NCBI RefSeq assembly: GCF_007004735.1
Contig: NZ_SSNL01000004.1
Coordinates: 496,001 to 560,000, forward strand
Reading direction: 5' to 3'
DNA from: Salinigranum halophilum
GTDB taxonomy: Archaea; Halobacteriota; Halobacteria; Halobacteriales; Haloferacaceae
Length of the DNA stretch: 64,000 nt
The notes beneath the pieces were generated by a model. The model did no database searches, had not been told where the DNA came from, and was given only the letters and a program-made list of their open reading frames with translations. How positions within the stretch are numbered: the first letter of the stretch is position 1; every line of letters starts with the position of its first letter. This document shows positions 44,826-53,214 of the stretch, in pieces. The position numbers and the translations under genes were made by a program.

Positions 44826-45826
44826 CGGAGCCTCCGGTAGACGCCGGATGCCATGTTCATCGTCCGTGTTCCGCGCTCGATCTCGTAGTACTCCGCGAGC
44901 GTCGGGTTGAACCGCGATTTGTACGTAGCGATCCGCTGGGTGTTCGCCCCCACGAGGTCGTACGTCTCGACCCCGTCCTCGATGGCGTCAGTGATGATGC
45001 GCCAGTGGATGAGGTCGTTGATCGGCAGCGACGTCTCGGGCTTGACACCGCCCTGCCAGTAGTGGGCCCTGTCGCCGAGTCGAGGGACGATGATGCCGCT
45101 CTCGCGGACCCCGTCGACCTCGCCGACGTACGGCTTGAGGTCGCCCTCCGGAAACGCCTCGTAGAGGTCTTTCACGTACGCGGCGTCGACGGGGAACGTC
45201 TTCTCCTGCGCCTCGTACCGCTCGCGGACCTGCCCGATGATGAACTCGATGGCGTCGGTCCCGCCTCGGGTGATGCGGTAGTCGGCGTCGTCGTGCCCGC
45301 GGACGTTCGACCGGAGGTCGCTCTTGAACCGCCCGAGGACCTCGTCGGGACCGCCCGAGAGGTCGACCTCGTAGGTGTACTTCGGCGTCACGTCGAACTC
45401 CCGCCAGAGGAACGGTCGGGCGTCCCCGTAGTGGACGCTGGTCTCGACGTGGGTGTACTTCGGGCCGATGGCGTCGGCAGCCCAGTCGAGTACGCCCTCG
45501 ACGAACCGTCGATTCAGGCGGTCTCGCTTCCGCTGTTTCAGCTTGCGGTAGTTCGTGAGGACCGGCCCGAGCGTCGGCACACCCAGCCGCGGCGGCGGCG
45601 AGAAGACCGTACTCACCGGCCCCTTCGAGAGTTCGAACAGCGGGAACAGCCCGACGACCTCCTGTCCTTTGTATCCGACGAGGGGGTAGAGCGTCGAGTC
45701 GGAGTGGGCTTCGAGGACGCGTAGCACCGCCAACCGGTGGAACGCCGTCCCCATCGGCGACCGTGCGACGTGGTCGTCCCACGACGCGAGCGCGGCGTCG
45801 TCCGCGCGTTCGACTTGGATGCTCAT
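44822..45826 (-). CDS. FemAB/GNAT-type acyltransferase
   Basis: A 334-residue protein with a duplicated GNAT fold (Acetyltransf_6 type). Recognisable features are the N-terminal GTAFHRLAVLRVLEAH, GYKGQEVVGLFPLFEL, the central KSDLRSNVRGHDDADYRI, and the acetyl-CoA-side GGVKPETSLPINDLIHWRII, all typical of the FemAB-like glycan-cluster group. Such proteins attach an acyl or aminoacyl group to an amino sugar. The ATG at 45826 was chosen; a longer frame to 46186 has an untypical Arg-rich start. First gene of the triad with the phosphodiesterase-like and toroid genes. Confidence 0.85.
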   Translation of the reverse strand: MSIQVERADDAALASWDDHVARSPMGTAFHRLAVLRVLEAHSDSTLYPLVGYKGQEVVGLFPLFELSKGPVSTVFSPPPRLGVPTLGPVLTNYRKLKQRKRDRLNRRFVEGVLDWAADAIGPKYTHVETSVHYGDARPFLWREFDVTPKYTYEVDLSGGPDEVLGRFKSDLRSNVRGHDDADYRITRGGTDAIEFIIGQVRERYEAQEKTFPVDAAYVKDLYEAFPEGDLKPYVGEVDGVRESGIIVPRLGDRAHYWQGGVKPETSLPINDLIHWRIITDAIEDGVETYDLVGANTQRIATYKSRFNPTLAEYYEIERGTRTMNMASGVYRRLR

Positions 45827-46160
45827 CTGTCTGACCCGCGCCCATCGTGACCCACGGTCGTCGACGCGACGGTCCCCGCGGTGCAACTGCCATCCAGACG
45901 CATTGTGCCACGATGCACATGCCGGAGATTTGTTATAAACGGCATAATCGTCGACGGACCGGATACGGCAGTGGCGTCGGGGCGACCAGTGTGTCGGACG
46001 CGCCCTGTGGGCCCGCCTCGCGGCGCGACGGTACGACGAGTCGGACGCTCGTTGGGCGCTCGCACCCGTCCGCGCGTCGACGCGGGCGGAGGGGACGCCG
46101 CACGCCGTTAACTCGTGGTTACTAATGGCCTCACGCCACGGTACGCCTCGTATAGCCCAG
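45827..46160. other. 334-nt intergenic region between divergent genes
   Basis: No gene seen. At 45930-45944 the minus strand reads CCGTTTATAACAAAT, a TATA-like box about 105 nt before the GNAT-like gene. On the plus side, GTTAACTCGTGGTTACTAATGG (46108-46129, here as two overlapping parts GTTAACTCGTGG and GGTTACTAATGG) lies 32-53 nt before the 46161 start. Confidence 0.4.
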
Positions 46161-47258
46161 ATGAGATACCTGTTCTTCACAAACACGCCCGCGCACGTGC
46201 ACCTCTACCGGCACGCAGCGACGTCCCTCGAGCGGCAGGGACACGAGATACTCGTGCTCGCGCGCGATTACGGCTGTACGGAGGACCTGCTCAGTTACTA
46301 CGGACTTCCGTACCAGATTTACGGCGTGTGTGACACGACGAAGGGGTCGTTCTTCCGGTCGCTCCCGGGCCACTACGCCTCGATCTTCCGGAAGACGCTC
46401 CGGTACGACCCGGACCTGGTGTTCGGGATCGGCGGCTACGCGGCCCACGCGGGGGCAGTGGCGCGGACGCCCGCGGTGTTGATCCACGACTCCGAGCCGA
46501 CGACCCTCGACCACCTCGTCTCGCGGCCCTTCGCGAGCATGATCTTGACCCCCCACGCGTTCCAGAAGGACCTCGGCGAGAAGCATTACCGGTTCACCGG
46601 CTTCAAAGAGACGGCGTATCTGCACCCGGACGTCTACGAACCGGAGGGCGACGTCAGGGCGCAACTCGGCGTCGACGCGTCGGAGCCGTACGCCATCGTC
46701 CGACTCAACGCGTTCGGGTCACACCACGACGTCGGTCACGGCGGGTTCACGGCCGACCAGCGACGCACGCTGATCGAGCGCCTCAGCGAGCACACCACCG
46801 TGTTCGTCTCGGACGAGGGGGGCGACCTCGACCTCGCAGGGCTCGACGCGCAGGCGTTCGACGTCCACCCCGCGTTGATGCACGACGCACTGGCCGGAGC
46901 CACCGTCGTCGTCGCCGACACCCAGACCGTCGCGACCGAGGCGGCCCTCCTGGGGACGCCGGTCATCCGGTCGAACTCCTTCGTCGGCGACGACGACATG
47001 GGGAACTTCATCGAACTCGAAGCACAGGACCTCATCCGGAACCTCGAGACGTTCGATTCCGTGCTCGACACCGCCGTCGAGTTCGCCCGCGACGACGACG
47101 TCGGGCGACGCTGGGAGCGGCGACGACGGGCGTACCTGGGCGACCTGGTGAACCTCACCGAACTCATCACTACCCTCGCGACGGAGATGGACTCCGCTCG
47201 GACACTCGACCGCGTGCTCGATACGAGCCTGCGCGGCGACCCCTCGAGCGCCACCTGA
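46161..47258 (+). CDS. DUF354 family protein (GT-B-like)
   Basis: A 365-residue protein of the DUF354 family, which has a GT-B fold related to UDP-GlcNAc 2-epimerases and glycosyltransferases. Landmarks are FFTNTPAHVHLYRH at the start, FGIGGYAAHAGAVA, HDSEPTTLDH, and in the second domain VRLNAFGSHHDVGH and VVADTQTVATEAALLGTP (about 252-269, matching the nucleotide-binding part). Common in archaeal polysaccharide clusters; no proven reaction. Start ATG at 46161 was used, as the frame upstream has no family-like residues. Confidence 0.85.
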   Translation: MRYLFFTNTPAHVHLYRHAATSLERQGHEILVLARDYGCTEDLLSYYGLPYQIYGVCDTTKGSFFRSLPGHYASIFRKTLRYDPDLVFGIGGYAAHAGAVARTPAVLIHDSEPTTLDHLVSRPFASMILTPHAFQKDLGEKHYRFTGFKETAYLHPDVYEPEGDVRAQLGVDASEPYAIVRLNAFGSHHDVGHGGFTADQRRTLIERLSEHTTVFVSDEGGDLDLAGLDAQAFDVHPALMHDALAGATVVVADTQTVATEAALLGTPVIRSNSFVGDDDMGNFIELEAQDLIRNLETFDSVLDTAVEFARDDDVGRRWERRRRAYLGDLVNLTELITTLATEMDSARTLDRVLDTSLRGDPSSAT

Positions 47259-47334
47259 CACGCGCCGTTCGCGCTGCACTGCTGGGCGGGTGTGTCGGTG
47301 CCTCGTTCCGGTCGACCCCCTCTCGGAGTGGGTG

Positions 47335-48840
47335 TCAGTCGCTGAAGCTCGACCGCACGAGGTCGACGTTCTGCTTGATGCCGACGTCGAACAGACTCTC
47401 GAACAGCCCCATCAGCCCGAGGTAGAGAGCGGCGCCGACGAGGACGCTCAGCGCGAGGCTGAACGGGGGGGACAACGCGAGGGTGGAACGGACCGCCCAG
47501 ACGCCGCCGGCCATGAGGACCCCCGCCACGAACGGGTAGACGGCTTCGCCGAGGATGTCGCCGTACCCCGTGCCGATCTCTCGCTTCATGACGTAGATGT
47601 CGAGCGGGACCATCGGGAAGACGTACAGCCCGGTGATGAGCCCGGCGGTCCCGACGGTGCCGAACCGCTGGGTGAGCGGGAAGATCAACAGCGCGATCAG
47701 CACGACCCGTACGGCGGAGAGTTTCGTGACGTAGTCGGGACGGCCGACCGCCTTCCACACCGACCCGAACACCTTGGTGAACGCCCGCATCATCCCGTAC
47801 ATCGCCAGGATCTGCATCACAGGGATCATCGGTGTCCACTCGGTGCCCAGGAACGTCCGCACGAAGTCGGGGGCGACGACGACGATGCCGAACGAGACGG
47901 GGAAGGCGACGAGCGCGTTGATGCGGATGGTCTTGAGAAAGGCGTCGCGGAGGACGCTCAGGTCGTCTTGCATCTTCGAGAACGTCGGGAACATCACCGA
48001 GGAGACGACCTGGGTGAGTTCCGTCGCGGGCGCGTTCGACAGGCGGTAGGCGTACTGGTAGAAGCCGAGGGCGGCCGGGCCGAGAAACCAGCCGACGAAC
48101 GCGTCGTCGCCCTCGCTGTAGAGGAAGTAGAGGATGGACGTGCCGGTGAGCCACTTGCCGTAGCCGACGAGGTCCGCAGCGACGTCCCGGTCGAACGACA
48201 GCCGGGGGCGGTAGTCGTGGATGAGATACGAGACGAGCGCGCGGAAGACGTTCGAGACGACGTAGGCGACGACGAACGCCCACGCCGTTGGCCACACCAG
48301 CGCGTAACCCACCGCGATGACGAACTGGAGCACCTCGCCCGAGATACGGTAGACGAACTGTTTGTGGAACTCGAGGTTCTTCTGGAAGTAGACGACGCCG
48401 GGGTTCTTCAGCCCCAGAACCAGCGGCGAGACGGCGAGGACGCGAATCATCGCCGTCGTTTCGGGTTCGCCGAACAGGGTCGCGACGAAGGGAGCCGCGA
48501 GGACCATCGACAGGGCGATGATGGCCCCTCGCGCACCCATGAGCACCCAGGCAGTGCTGAGATGGCCGTCGACGTTCTCCTCGCGCTGTTGGACGAGTGC
48601 GGCGTTGAAGCCGAGGTTGGTGAACTGCTTGAGCGCGCTGAGCGTCAGCAGGACGATCCCGATCAGCCCGACCTGCGCCGGCCCGATGAGCCGCGCGAGG
48701 ATGACGAGCATGACCAACTGGATGACGCGCCCGACGGCGTTCTGGCTCAGCACCCAGAGCCCGCTCTTGACGGTACTTTCGACGACGTCTCCACTGGGAA
48801 CCATCCGCGCGAGGAGTCGCTTCAGTTTCGAGCGTGCCAT
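47335..48840 (-). CDS. Wzx-like polysaccharide flippase (MATE/MVF superfamily)
   Basis: A 501-residue membrane protein with about 14 helices. The pattern SGLWVLSQNAVGRVIQLVM at the first helix, ARLIGPAQVGLIGI, and NLGFNAALVQQREE is typical of the Wzx/RfbX polysaccharide export family, which moves lipid-linked glycans from the inner to the outer face. The long frame to 48918 was cut to the ATG at 48840. It is the only flippase in the window, so it is the likely exit for the glycan built by this cluster. It is convergent with the DUF354 gene (76 nt apart). Confidence 0.9.
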   Translation of the reverse strand: MARSKLKRLLARMVPSGDVVESTVKSGLWVLSQNAVGRVIQLVMLVILARLIGPAQVGLIGIVLLTLSALKQFTNLGFNAALVQQREENVDGHLSTAWVLMGARGAIIALSMVLAAPFVATLFGEPETTAMIRVLAVSPLVLGLKNPGVVYFQKNLEFHKQFVYRISGEVLQFVIAVGYALVWPTAWAFVVAYVVSNVFRALVSYLIHDYRPRLSFDRDVAADLVGYGKWLTGTSILYFLYSEGDDAFVGWFLGPAALGFYQYAYRLSNAPATELTQVVSSVMFPTFSKMQDDLSVLRDAFLKTIRINALVAFPVSFGIVVVAPDFVRTFLGTEWTPMIPVMQILAMYGMMRAFTKVFGSVWKAVGRPDYVTKLSAVRVVLIALLIFPLTQRFGTVGTAGLITGLYVFPMVPLDIYVMKREIGTGYGDILGEAVYPFVAGVLMAGGVWAVRSTLALSPPFSLALSVLVGAALYLGLMGLFESLFDVGIKQNVDLVRSSFSD

Positions 48841-49551
48841 TGGGGTGGATGCCGTGTTGGGGCGGGGGTGGAAAAACCGGTGAGCGGATTGATACGTTCT
48901 ACGTGCTATGTCATTCATCCAATCCTATGTATAGTTTGTCATGACTGGTGGTCGAACACGCCGGGTCAGGCCCGCCCGCCGCCCGGGGTGGGCCGCGTAC
49001 CGACGACCTGACCCGACGCGGTCGGTCGCCGACGACACGCCGACGGCGATAGCGGCCGCAGAACCCCCCGATAGCTCCGAATAATATGATAAAAATAGCC
49101 GAGACTATCGGTGGTCGAACAGTCCAGTCACACGGCAGGAACGACAGATTCCGCCGTCAACGTGGTTCTGCGGGCGGGACAGCCGGGACGGTGTCGACGC
49201 CCGACCTCGACAGGCGGGTCTGGCAGGTCGAGCGGACACGGATGCGCGGGGACGAACCGGCGTACGACGTCGACTCGCGCGGCGAGATGCTAACCAGCTT
49301 ATAATTAAGCCCGACGCTTCCGCACGGTTTGCTGACGATGCAGCCGGGACGGACGGGACGACCCCGACAGTCACCGCGCGCGACTGACGGTCCGCCCTGT
49401 CCGCGACCGCAGCACACCCGATCATGTTAGACGAGCCCTCGAATCACGGACGTGGACGAACGGCCGCCCACCCCGAGTCACAGTCGCACCGAGTTCGCCG
49501 TTCGAGTTCGATCAACACTGGCCATCGTATCGAACGAAGGAGAGTCGTCTG
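48841..49551. other. 711-nt intergenic region with repeats and A/T-rich boxes
   Basis: No convincing CDS; short frames (for example 49086-49304) lack homology-like features. A 12-nt direct repeat GGTGGTCGAACA occurs at 48947-48958 and 49110-49121, each just after an A/T-rich patch. A TATA-like TTATAATTAA at 49299-49308 is about 245 nt before the 49552 start, so a long leader or an unannotated short RNA is possible. Confidence 0.45.
49299..49308 (+). promoter_or_regulatory. TATA-like box in a long intergenic region
   Basis: TTATAATTAA is the best TATA match in the 711-nt gap. Transcription would begin near 49330 and reach the HprK-like gene after a leader of about 220 nt, or end earlier as a small RNA. 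Confidence 0.35.
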
Positions 49552-50691
49552 ATGCGGTCGACGAGCTACGACTTCTTCGACACGCTCACACTGAGCATCC
49601 GGGGTACCGGTGGACGTGCCGTCACGCAGTTACGCGAGATGTACGACCACTTCGAGGTGCCGAGCGTCGACGACCCCGACGTCGTCTGCGAGCTCACGAC
49701 GGTCGAACCCGACCCCGAGGCGGTCCTCGGCGGGCCGGAGAACTACTACGGCCGCGAGGGTGACGCGTTCGTCATCCGAACCCCGTCGGGGTTTCTGCGG
49801 ACCGACACCGACCTGACACGGATTCAGACGTCGCCCAACTGGGAGCCCTTCTGGACGATTTATCTCGTCGAGTTCCGCATCCGACGACGGCTGGCCGATC
49901 GGAATCGGGCGCTCGTCCACGCCTCCGGGGTCGAACTCGACGGCCACACGACCCTGTTCCCCGCGTGGCGCGGGGCCGGAAAGACGAACACGCTGTTGTC
50001 GCTGTTGCGGGCGGGCGGTGACTACCTGTCCGACGACCGCCTCTGGGTGGGCGCGGACGGGAGCGTCCAGGGGTATCCGCTGTCGGTCAACATGCAGCCG
50101 TACAACCTCGAGTCGTTCCCCGACCTCACGCTCGACGACGAACCGGACGAGGGGATTCGCCAGCGGGTCAGCGACTACATCGACGCCAACTGTGAGGTGG
50201 GTGGCTCGGTCGTCGAGAAGGGGCTGGTGTTCCTCAACCGATACTACCTCGAAGCGGACGGTCGCAGTTTCGTCGACGTCGAGGAGATGCTCCCCCACAC
50301 GACGTACGTCGATACCGGCACCGTCGACGACGTGGTCGTCCTCCAGGCGGCGCCAGACGCCGACAGCGTCTCCGTCGAACCCATCTCGCCGCGGGAGGCG
50401 GTCACGGAGACGGCGACTATCTCGTCGTACGAGTGGAACGCCCGCCTCCGCGAGTACTTCATGGCGCTCGACAGTCTCTTTCCCAGTCAGGACCGGGCGG
50501 GCGAACTGGAGACGCTCATCGACACCGAACGGCGGGTCTTCGACACGCTGTACGAGCAGACCGGCACGTACCGAGCGTCGATTCCGCGCGACCGGGACTG
50601 GAACACGACGGGCATCAGCCGACAGGTCGTCGAGGCGGTCCGCCGACTGAACACGCAGGCCGACGACGCGACGGTCAGCCGACAGCACTGA
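49552..50691 (+). CDS. HPr-kinase-like P-loop protein
   Basis: A 379-residue cytoplasmic protein. A P-loop PAWRGAGKTNTLLS spans 137-150, preceded by LVHASGVELDG, and LSDDRLWV (159-166) gives the acidic pair. This order (HASGV, P-loop, LSDD) is that of the HPr kinase C-terminal domain and of HprK-like proteins in glycan and peptide-maturation clusters. No HPr partner gene is nearby. Such proteins may phosphorylate a Ser/Thr or sugar hydroxyl. The N-terminal 115 residues are not recognised. It ends the glycan region. Confidence 0.8.
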   Translation: MRSTSYDFFDTLTLSIRGTGGRAVTQLREMYDHFEVPSVDDPDVVCELTTVEPDPEAVLGGPENYYGREGDAFVIRTPSGFLRTDTDLTRIQTSPNWEPFWTIYLVEFRIRRRLADRNRALVHASGVELDGHTTLFPAWRGAGKTNTLLSLLRAGGDYLSDDRLWVGADGSVQGYPLSVNMQPYNLESFPDLTLDDEPDEGIRQRVSDYIDANCEVGGSVVEKGLVFLNRYYLEADGRSFVDVEEMLPHTTYVDTGTVDDVVVLQAAPDADSVSVEPISPREAVTETATISSYEWNARLREYFMALDSLFPSQDRAGELETLIDTERRVFDTLYEQTGTYRASIPRDRDWNTTGISRQVVEAVRRLNTQADDATVSRQH

Positions 50692-50732
50692 TTCTGCCAC
50701 CCTCGCTCCCGGCACGCCGGCCCGAGACGCCG

Positions 50733-51227
50733 TCAGGTGTCGACCTCGGCGAACGAACCCTGCGTGTCGTCCTGGGCCGCCCGATAGCTGTCGTGCAGCT
50801 GTTCGAGGGTCTCGTCCCCCATCGAGAGCGTCACGGTCGCGGTCCCCTCCTCGAAGGAGAACTCGGCTTCGCTCACGTCGACGCAGTCGAGAAAGATCGA
50901 GAGCGCGGCGTCGAGTTCGTTCTCCGCTCGGCGGACGTCGAACCCGTTCGAAGAGAGCACGAGGACGAGCGCGCGGACGTCCGTCCGATAGCCGGTCTCG
51001 GACGACGGCCCCTCGCGGACGTCGGTCACCTCGCGGATGAAGCCGAGGTCGGCGAGGCGGTTGAGGCGTCGGTACACCGTCGCCGGCGCGACGTCGAACG
51101 AGTCGGCGAGCGTGCTCGCGGTGACGACCTCCGTGGTCGCCCGGGTGAGCACCTGCCGAGACAGTTCGTCACCCAGTGTCGCGAAGACGTCCTCCATCAC
51201 TCCCCCCGTCCTGTCATCGGAAGACAT
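50733..51227 (-). CDS. Winged-helix transcriptional regulator (ArsR/TrmB-like)
   Basis: A 164-residue regulator. The N-terminal helix-turn-helix is recognised from VFATLGDELSRQVLTRATTE and ATVYRRLNRLADLGFIREV (about 30-70). A C-terminal beta-alpha domain (75-160) of unknown ligand follows, with TATVTLSMGDETLEQLHDSY. Start ATG at 51227 was chosen over an upstream TTG at 51242. It ends 42 nt from the HprK-like gene, convergent with it. Targets are unknown. Confidence 0.78.
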   Translation of the reverse strand: MSSDDRTGGVMEDVFATLGDELSRQVLTRATTEVVTASTLADSFDVAPATVYRRLNRLADLGFIREVTDVREGPSSETGYRTDVRALVLVLSSNGFDVRRAENELDAALSIFLDCVDVSEAEFSFEEGTATVTLSMGDETLEQLHDSYRAAQDDTQGSFAEVDT

Positions 51228-51400
51228 TGTTCTCCTTGTCAATCATGTGTACAAAAAAATGTTTTGATGAATACACTTTTCTCGACAGCGACGGCCGTCC
51301 GTGGACCGGGCGGACAGTCGAAGCCAGAGGGCCGCTGCGCCTGAACCAGGGCGCGTGGTGTCTGCCGTCGGCGAGTCACGACGGTCGTCGCGTGCGGTGG

Positions 51401-52036
51401 TCAGTCGTGGAGGACCGCCACGCCGTCGGCCCACAGCGACGGGAGCACGTCGACCGTCTCGATCGCGGCGAACGTGACCGCCGCGGCCCCGCCGATGACT
51501 CCGACCGGGGGGAGACCCGCGATGCCGGCCACGGAGAGGGCCGCGAGCAGACAGAGCGTCCATCCCAGCCCCAGTTTCACCGTGGTGTTCACCGTCCAGG
51601 GGGTCGTCTCTTCGGCCGTCGTCTCGCCGGCCGACTCCTCCTCGTCGTCCTCGTCGTCGATGTAGGCGAACAGTTGGTCCGCCTCGGGGCGGAGCCTCAC
51701 ACCTCCACTTCGCTTTTCGAAGTCTATCACGCGCGCGTCGTCCATCTTCGGCAGGTGGCACTGATAGAGGCCGATGTACACCCGCTTGCGCTCGTCCGAC
51801 GAGAGCAGGCGGCGTTCGACCCCGTTCTCCTTCGCCGCGATGAACTCGGCAAGGTCGCTCAGCGTCGACTCGTCGTCGTTCTCGCGGAGGTACCGCAAGA
51901 TGTCTCGGCGACGTCGGTTCTTCAGCATCCCGAACTGCGTGTCTTTCGAGATGGGTTTCGGTTCCTCGTCGTCGGTCTCGTCTCCCGTTGAGTTCCCGTC
52001 GGAAGGCGTCAACGTAGACCCGTTCTCAGTACTCAT
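51401..52036 (-). CDS. DUF7344-type winged-helix regulator with two transmembrane helices
   Basis: A 211-residue protein with the haloarchaeal layout of a winged-helix domain (about 32-120: FGMLKNRRRRDILRYLREN, LSDLAEFIAAKENG, YIGLYQCHLPKMDDARVIDF), then an acidic linker and two C-terminal hydrophobic helices (about 158-200). The plan implies a membrane-tethered DNA-binding protein that could sense a membrane or surface signal. Start is the ATG at 52036. It is a diverged paralogue of the 52335-52898 product. Confidence 0.82.
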   Translation of the reverse strand: MSTENGSTLTPSDGNSTGDETDDEEPKPISKDTQFGMLKNRRRRDILRYLRENDDESTLSDLAEFIAAKENGVERRLLSSDERKRVYIGLYQCHLPKMDDARVIDFEKRSGGVRLRPEADQLFAYIDDEDDEEESAGETTAEETTPWTVNTTVKLGLGWTLCLLAALSVAGIAGLPPVGVIGGAAAVTFAAIETVDVLPSLWADGVAVLHD

Positions 52037-52117
52037 TGGTGGGACCGTGTCCACACCTGGTGGACTCGTTGTCTGGGCATCCTTACTCCTCTCCGGGTGG
52101 CAGAAAGAGAGACAGTG

Positions 52118-52205
52118 TCAAATAATTCATCTTTATTCACTGACAGCGAAACCACGCCTCGGTGATTTTTAAAATTCATGTAATATAATTATTATAGAAA
52201 ATACG
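52118..52205. other. A/T-rich intergenic patch
   Basis: An 88-nt stretch with runs such as TTTTTAAAATTCATG and TAATATAATTATTATAG, in a gap between two codirectional regulator genes. The arms TAATA and TATTA at 52181-52194 make a short dyad. It may hold promoters or a regulator site, or be a remnant of foreign DNA. Confidence 0.5.
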
Positions 52206-52334
52206 GTCGTCGAGAGGTGTAACTCGCGTTCGAGCCAGTTCGAGCGCGAGAGCGGGCTATCGACGCCGATTCGACGTGCGGCTGTCGCTCGGGACAGGGG
52301 GACGCAGCGGCCCGGCGAAACGACCGGTTCGGGC

Positions 52335-52898
52335 TCAGACGAGGTCGTCGACCGAGAGGTACGAACCCTCGTCGTCGCATCGCCGCATCGAGCGCGTGTG
52401 GGCGACGACGACCCCTCCGAGGCCCGTGAGAGCGAACAGCGAGACCATCCCCAATCCGGCAGCGCCGTTCAACAGCCAGGCCACCCCCCCGACGAGGAGG
52501 CCACCGAAGGAGAAGACCGCGTAGTAGCGGTTCCACTGCGGCGGTGCCAGTTCCTCCGAAGGGACGATCGCGTGGTCGGCGTGCGGCGTCAGCGAGATGG
52601 TCCGCTCGTCGGTGTCGTACTCCACGAGCCCGAAGCTCGTGAGTTTCGGAAGGTGGGTCTGGTACAGCGAGATGTACATGCTCTGGCTCAGGTCGTCGTC
52701 GATGTCGTCCGGAGGGGTACCCGTCTCGTACGACGCGACTTTGTCCACGAGGACCGGGAAGGCGAGTTCGCCCCCGTTCCGATAGAGGGCGTACAGCACG
52801 GACCGACGTCGGTAGTTACTCAAGAGCGTGAACACCTCGTCACGGTCGTTCTCGGCGCACAGGGCGTCGACGTCTAGGTAGTGTGGTGTGTCCGGCAT
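52335..52898 (-). CDS. DUF7344-type winged-helix regulator with two transmembrane helices
   Basis: A 187-residue protein. The winged-helix part (about 14-115) has FTLLSNYRRRSVLYALYRNG, FPVLVDKVASYETG and YISLYQTHLPKLTSFGLVEYD. Two hydrophobic helices follow at about 128-168 (VFSFGGLLVGGVAWLL and LFALTGLGGVVVAH). It shares the LYQ-HLPK stretch with its neighbour at 51401, so the pair arose by duplication. Regulated genes are unknown; the glycan cluster next door is a candidate. Confidence 0.82.
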   Translation of the reverse strand: MPDTPHYLDVDALCAENDRDEVFTLLSNYRRRSVLYALYRNGGELAFPVLVDKVASYETGTPPDDIDDDLSQSMYISLYQTHLPKLTSFGLVEYDTDERTISLTPHADHAIVPSEELAPPQWNRYYAVFSFGGLLVGGVAWLLNGAAGLGMVSLFALTGLGGVVVAHTRSMRRCDDEGSYLSVDDLV

Positions 52899-53214
52899 CG
52901 GTGACCAGTTCCGGGCGTGATGCGTGTACCCACAAGATGTTCGTACTTTGTTACGAGCGGGTTATCGGCGACGTTCGAATCGTCGTTCGGTTTCTCGTCG
53001 GGGGCGTCCGGGACACGAACGTCTGCCGACAGGAACGCTCGCCCCACCCGGCTGACGTCCGCCCCGACAGACGGCGGCCGGCGACGTCGCACTGCCGTTC
53101 GCCTGCGACGCCGTCGTTCGAATCGACCGGGGGGTCGCGGCGGAATTAAACATCAATTATCCGGGTAGTACGGGAGTTAACAAAGTCGATTGGTGGTGTG
53201 TTAGGGCGTAGCGG
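52899..53214. other. 316-nt intergenic region between divergent regulators
   Basis: No gene seen. It carries the promoter of the PadR-like gene at 53146-53165 and near 52930-52970 a stretch GTACTTTGTTACGAGC that could serve the minus-strand gene. Confidence 0.35.
53146..53165 (+). promoter_or_regulatory. A/T-rich promoter region of the PadR-like gene
   Basis: TTAAACATCAATTATCCGGG lies 50-70 nt before the ATG at 53215. The following GGGAGTTAACAAAGTCG (53171-53187) is a second A/T box, closer to the expected -27 position. Confidence 0.4.

Noticed and set aside
47290-49011. A 573-codon plus-strand frame
   Set aside because: It is the complement of the flippase gene and its translation is low-complexity and highly charged.
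49086-49304. A 72-codon ORF in the long intergenic gap
   Set aside because: It has no hydrophobic core or recognised motif, begins in an A/T-rich promoter-like patch and contains the end of a direct repeat.
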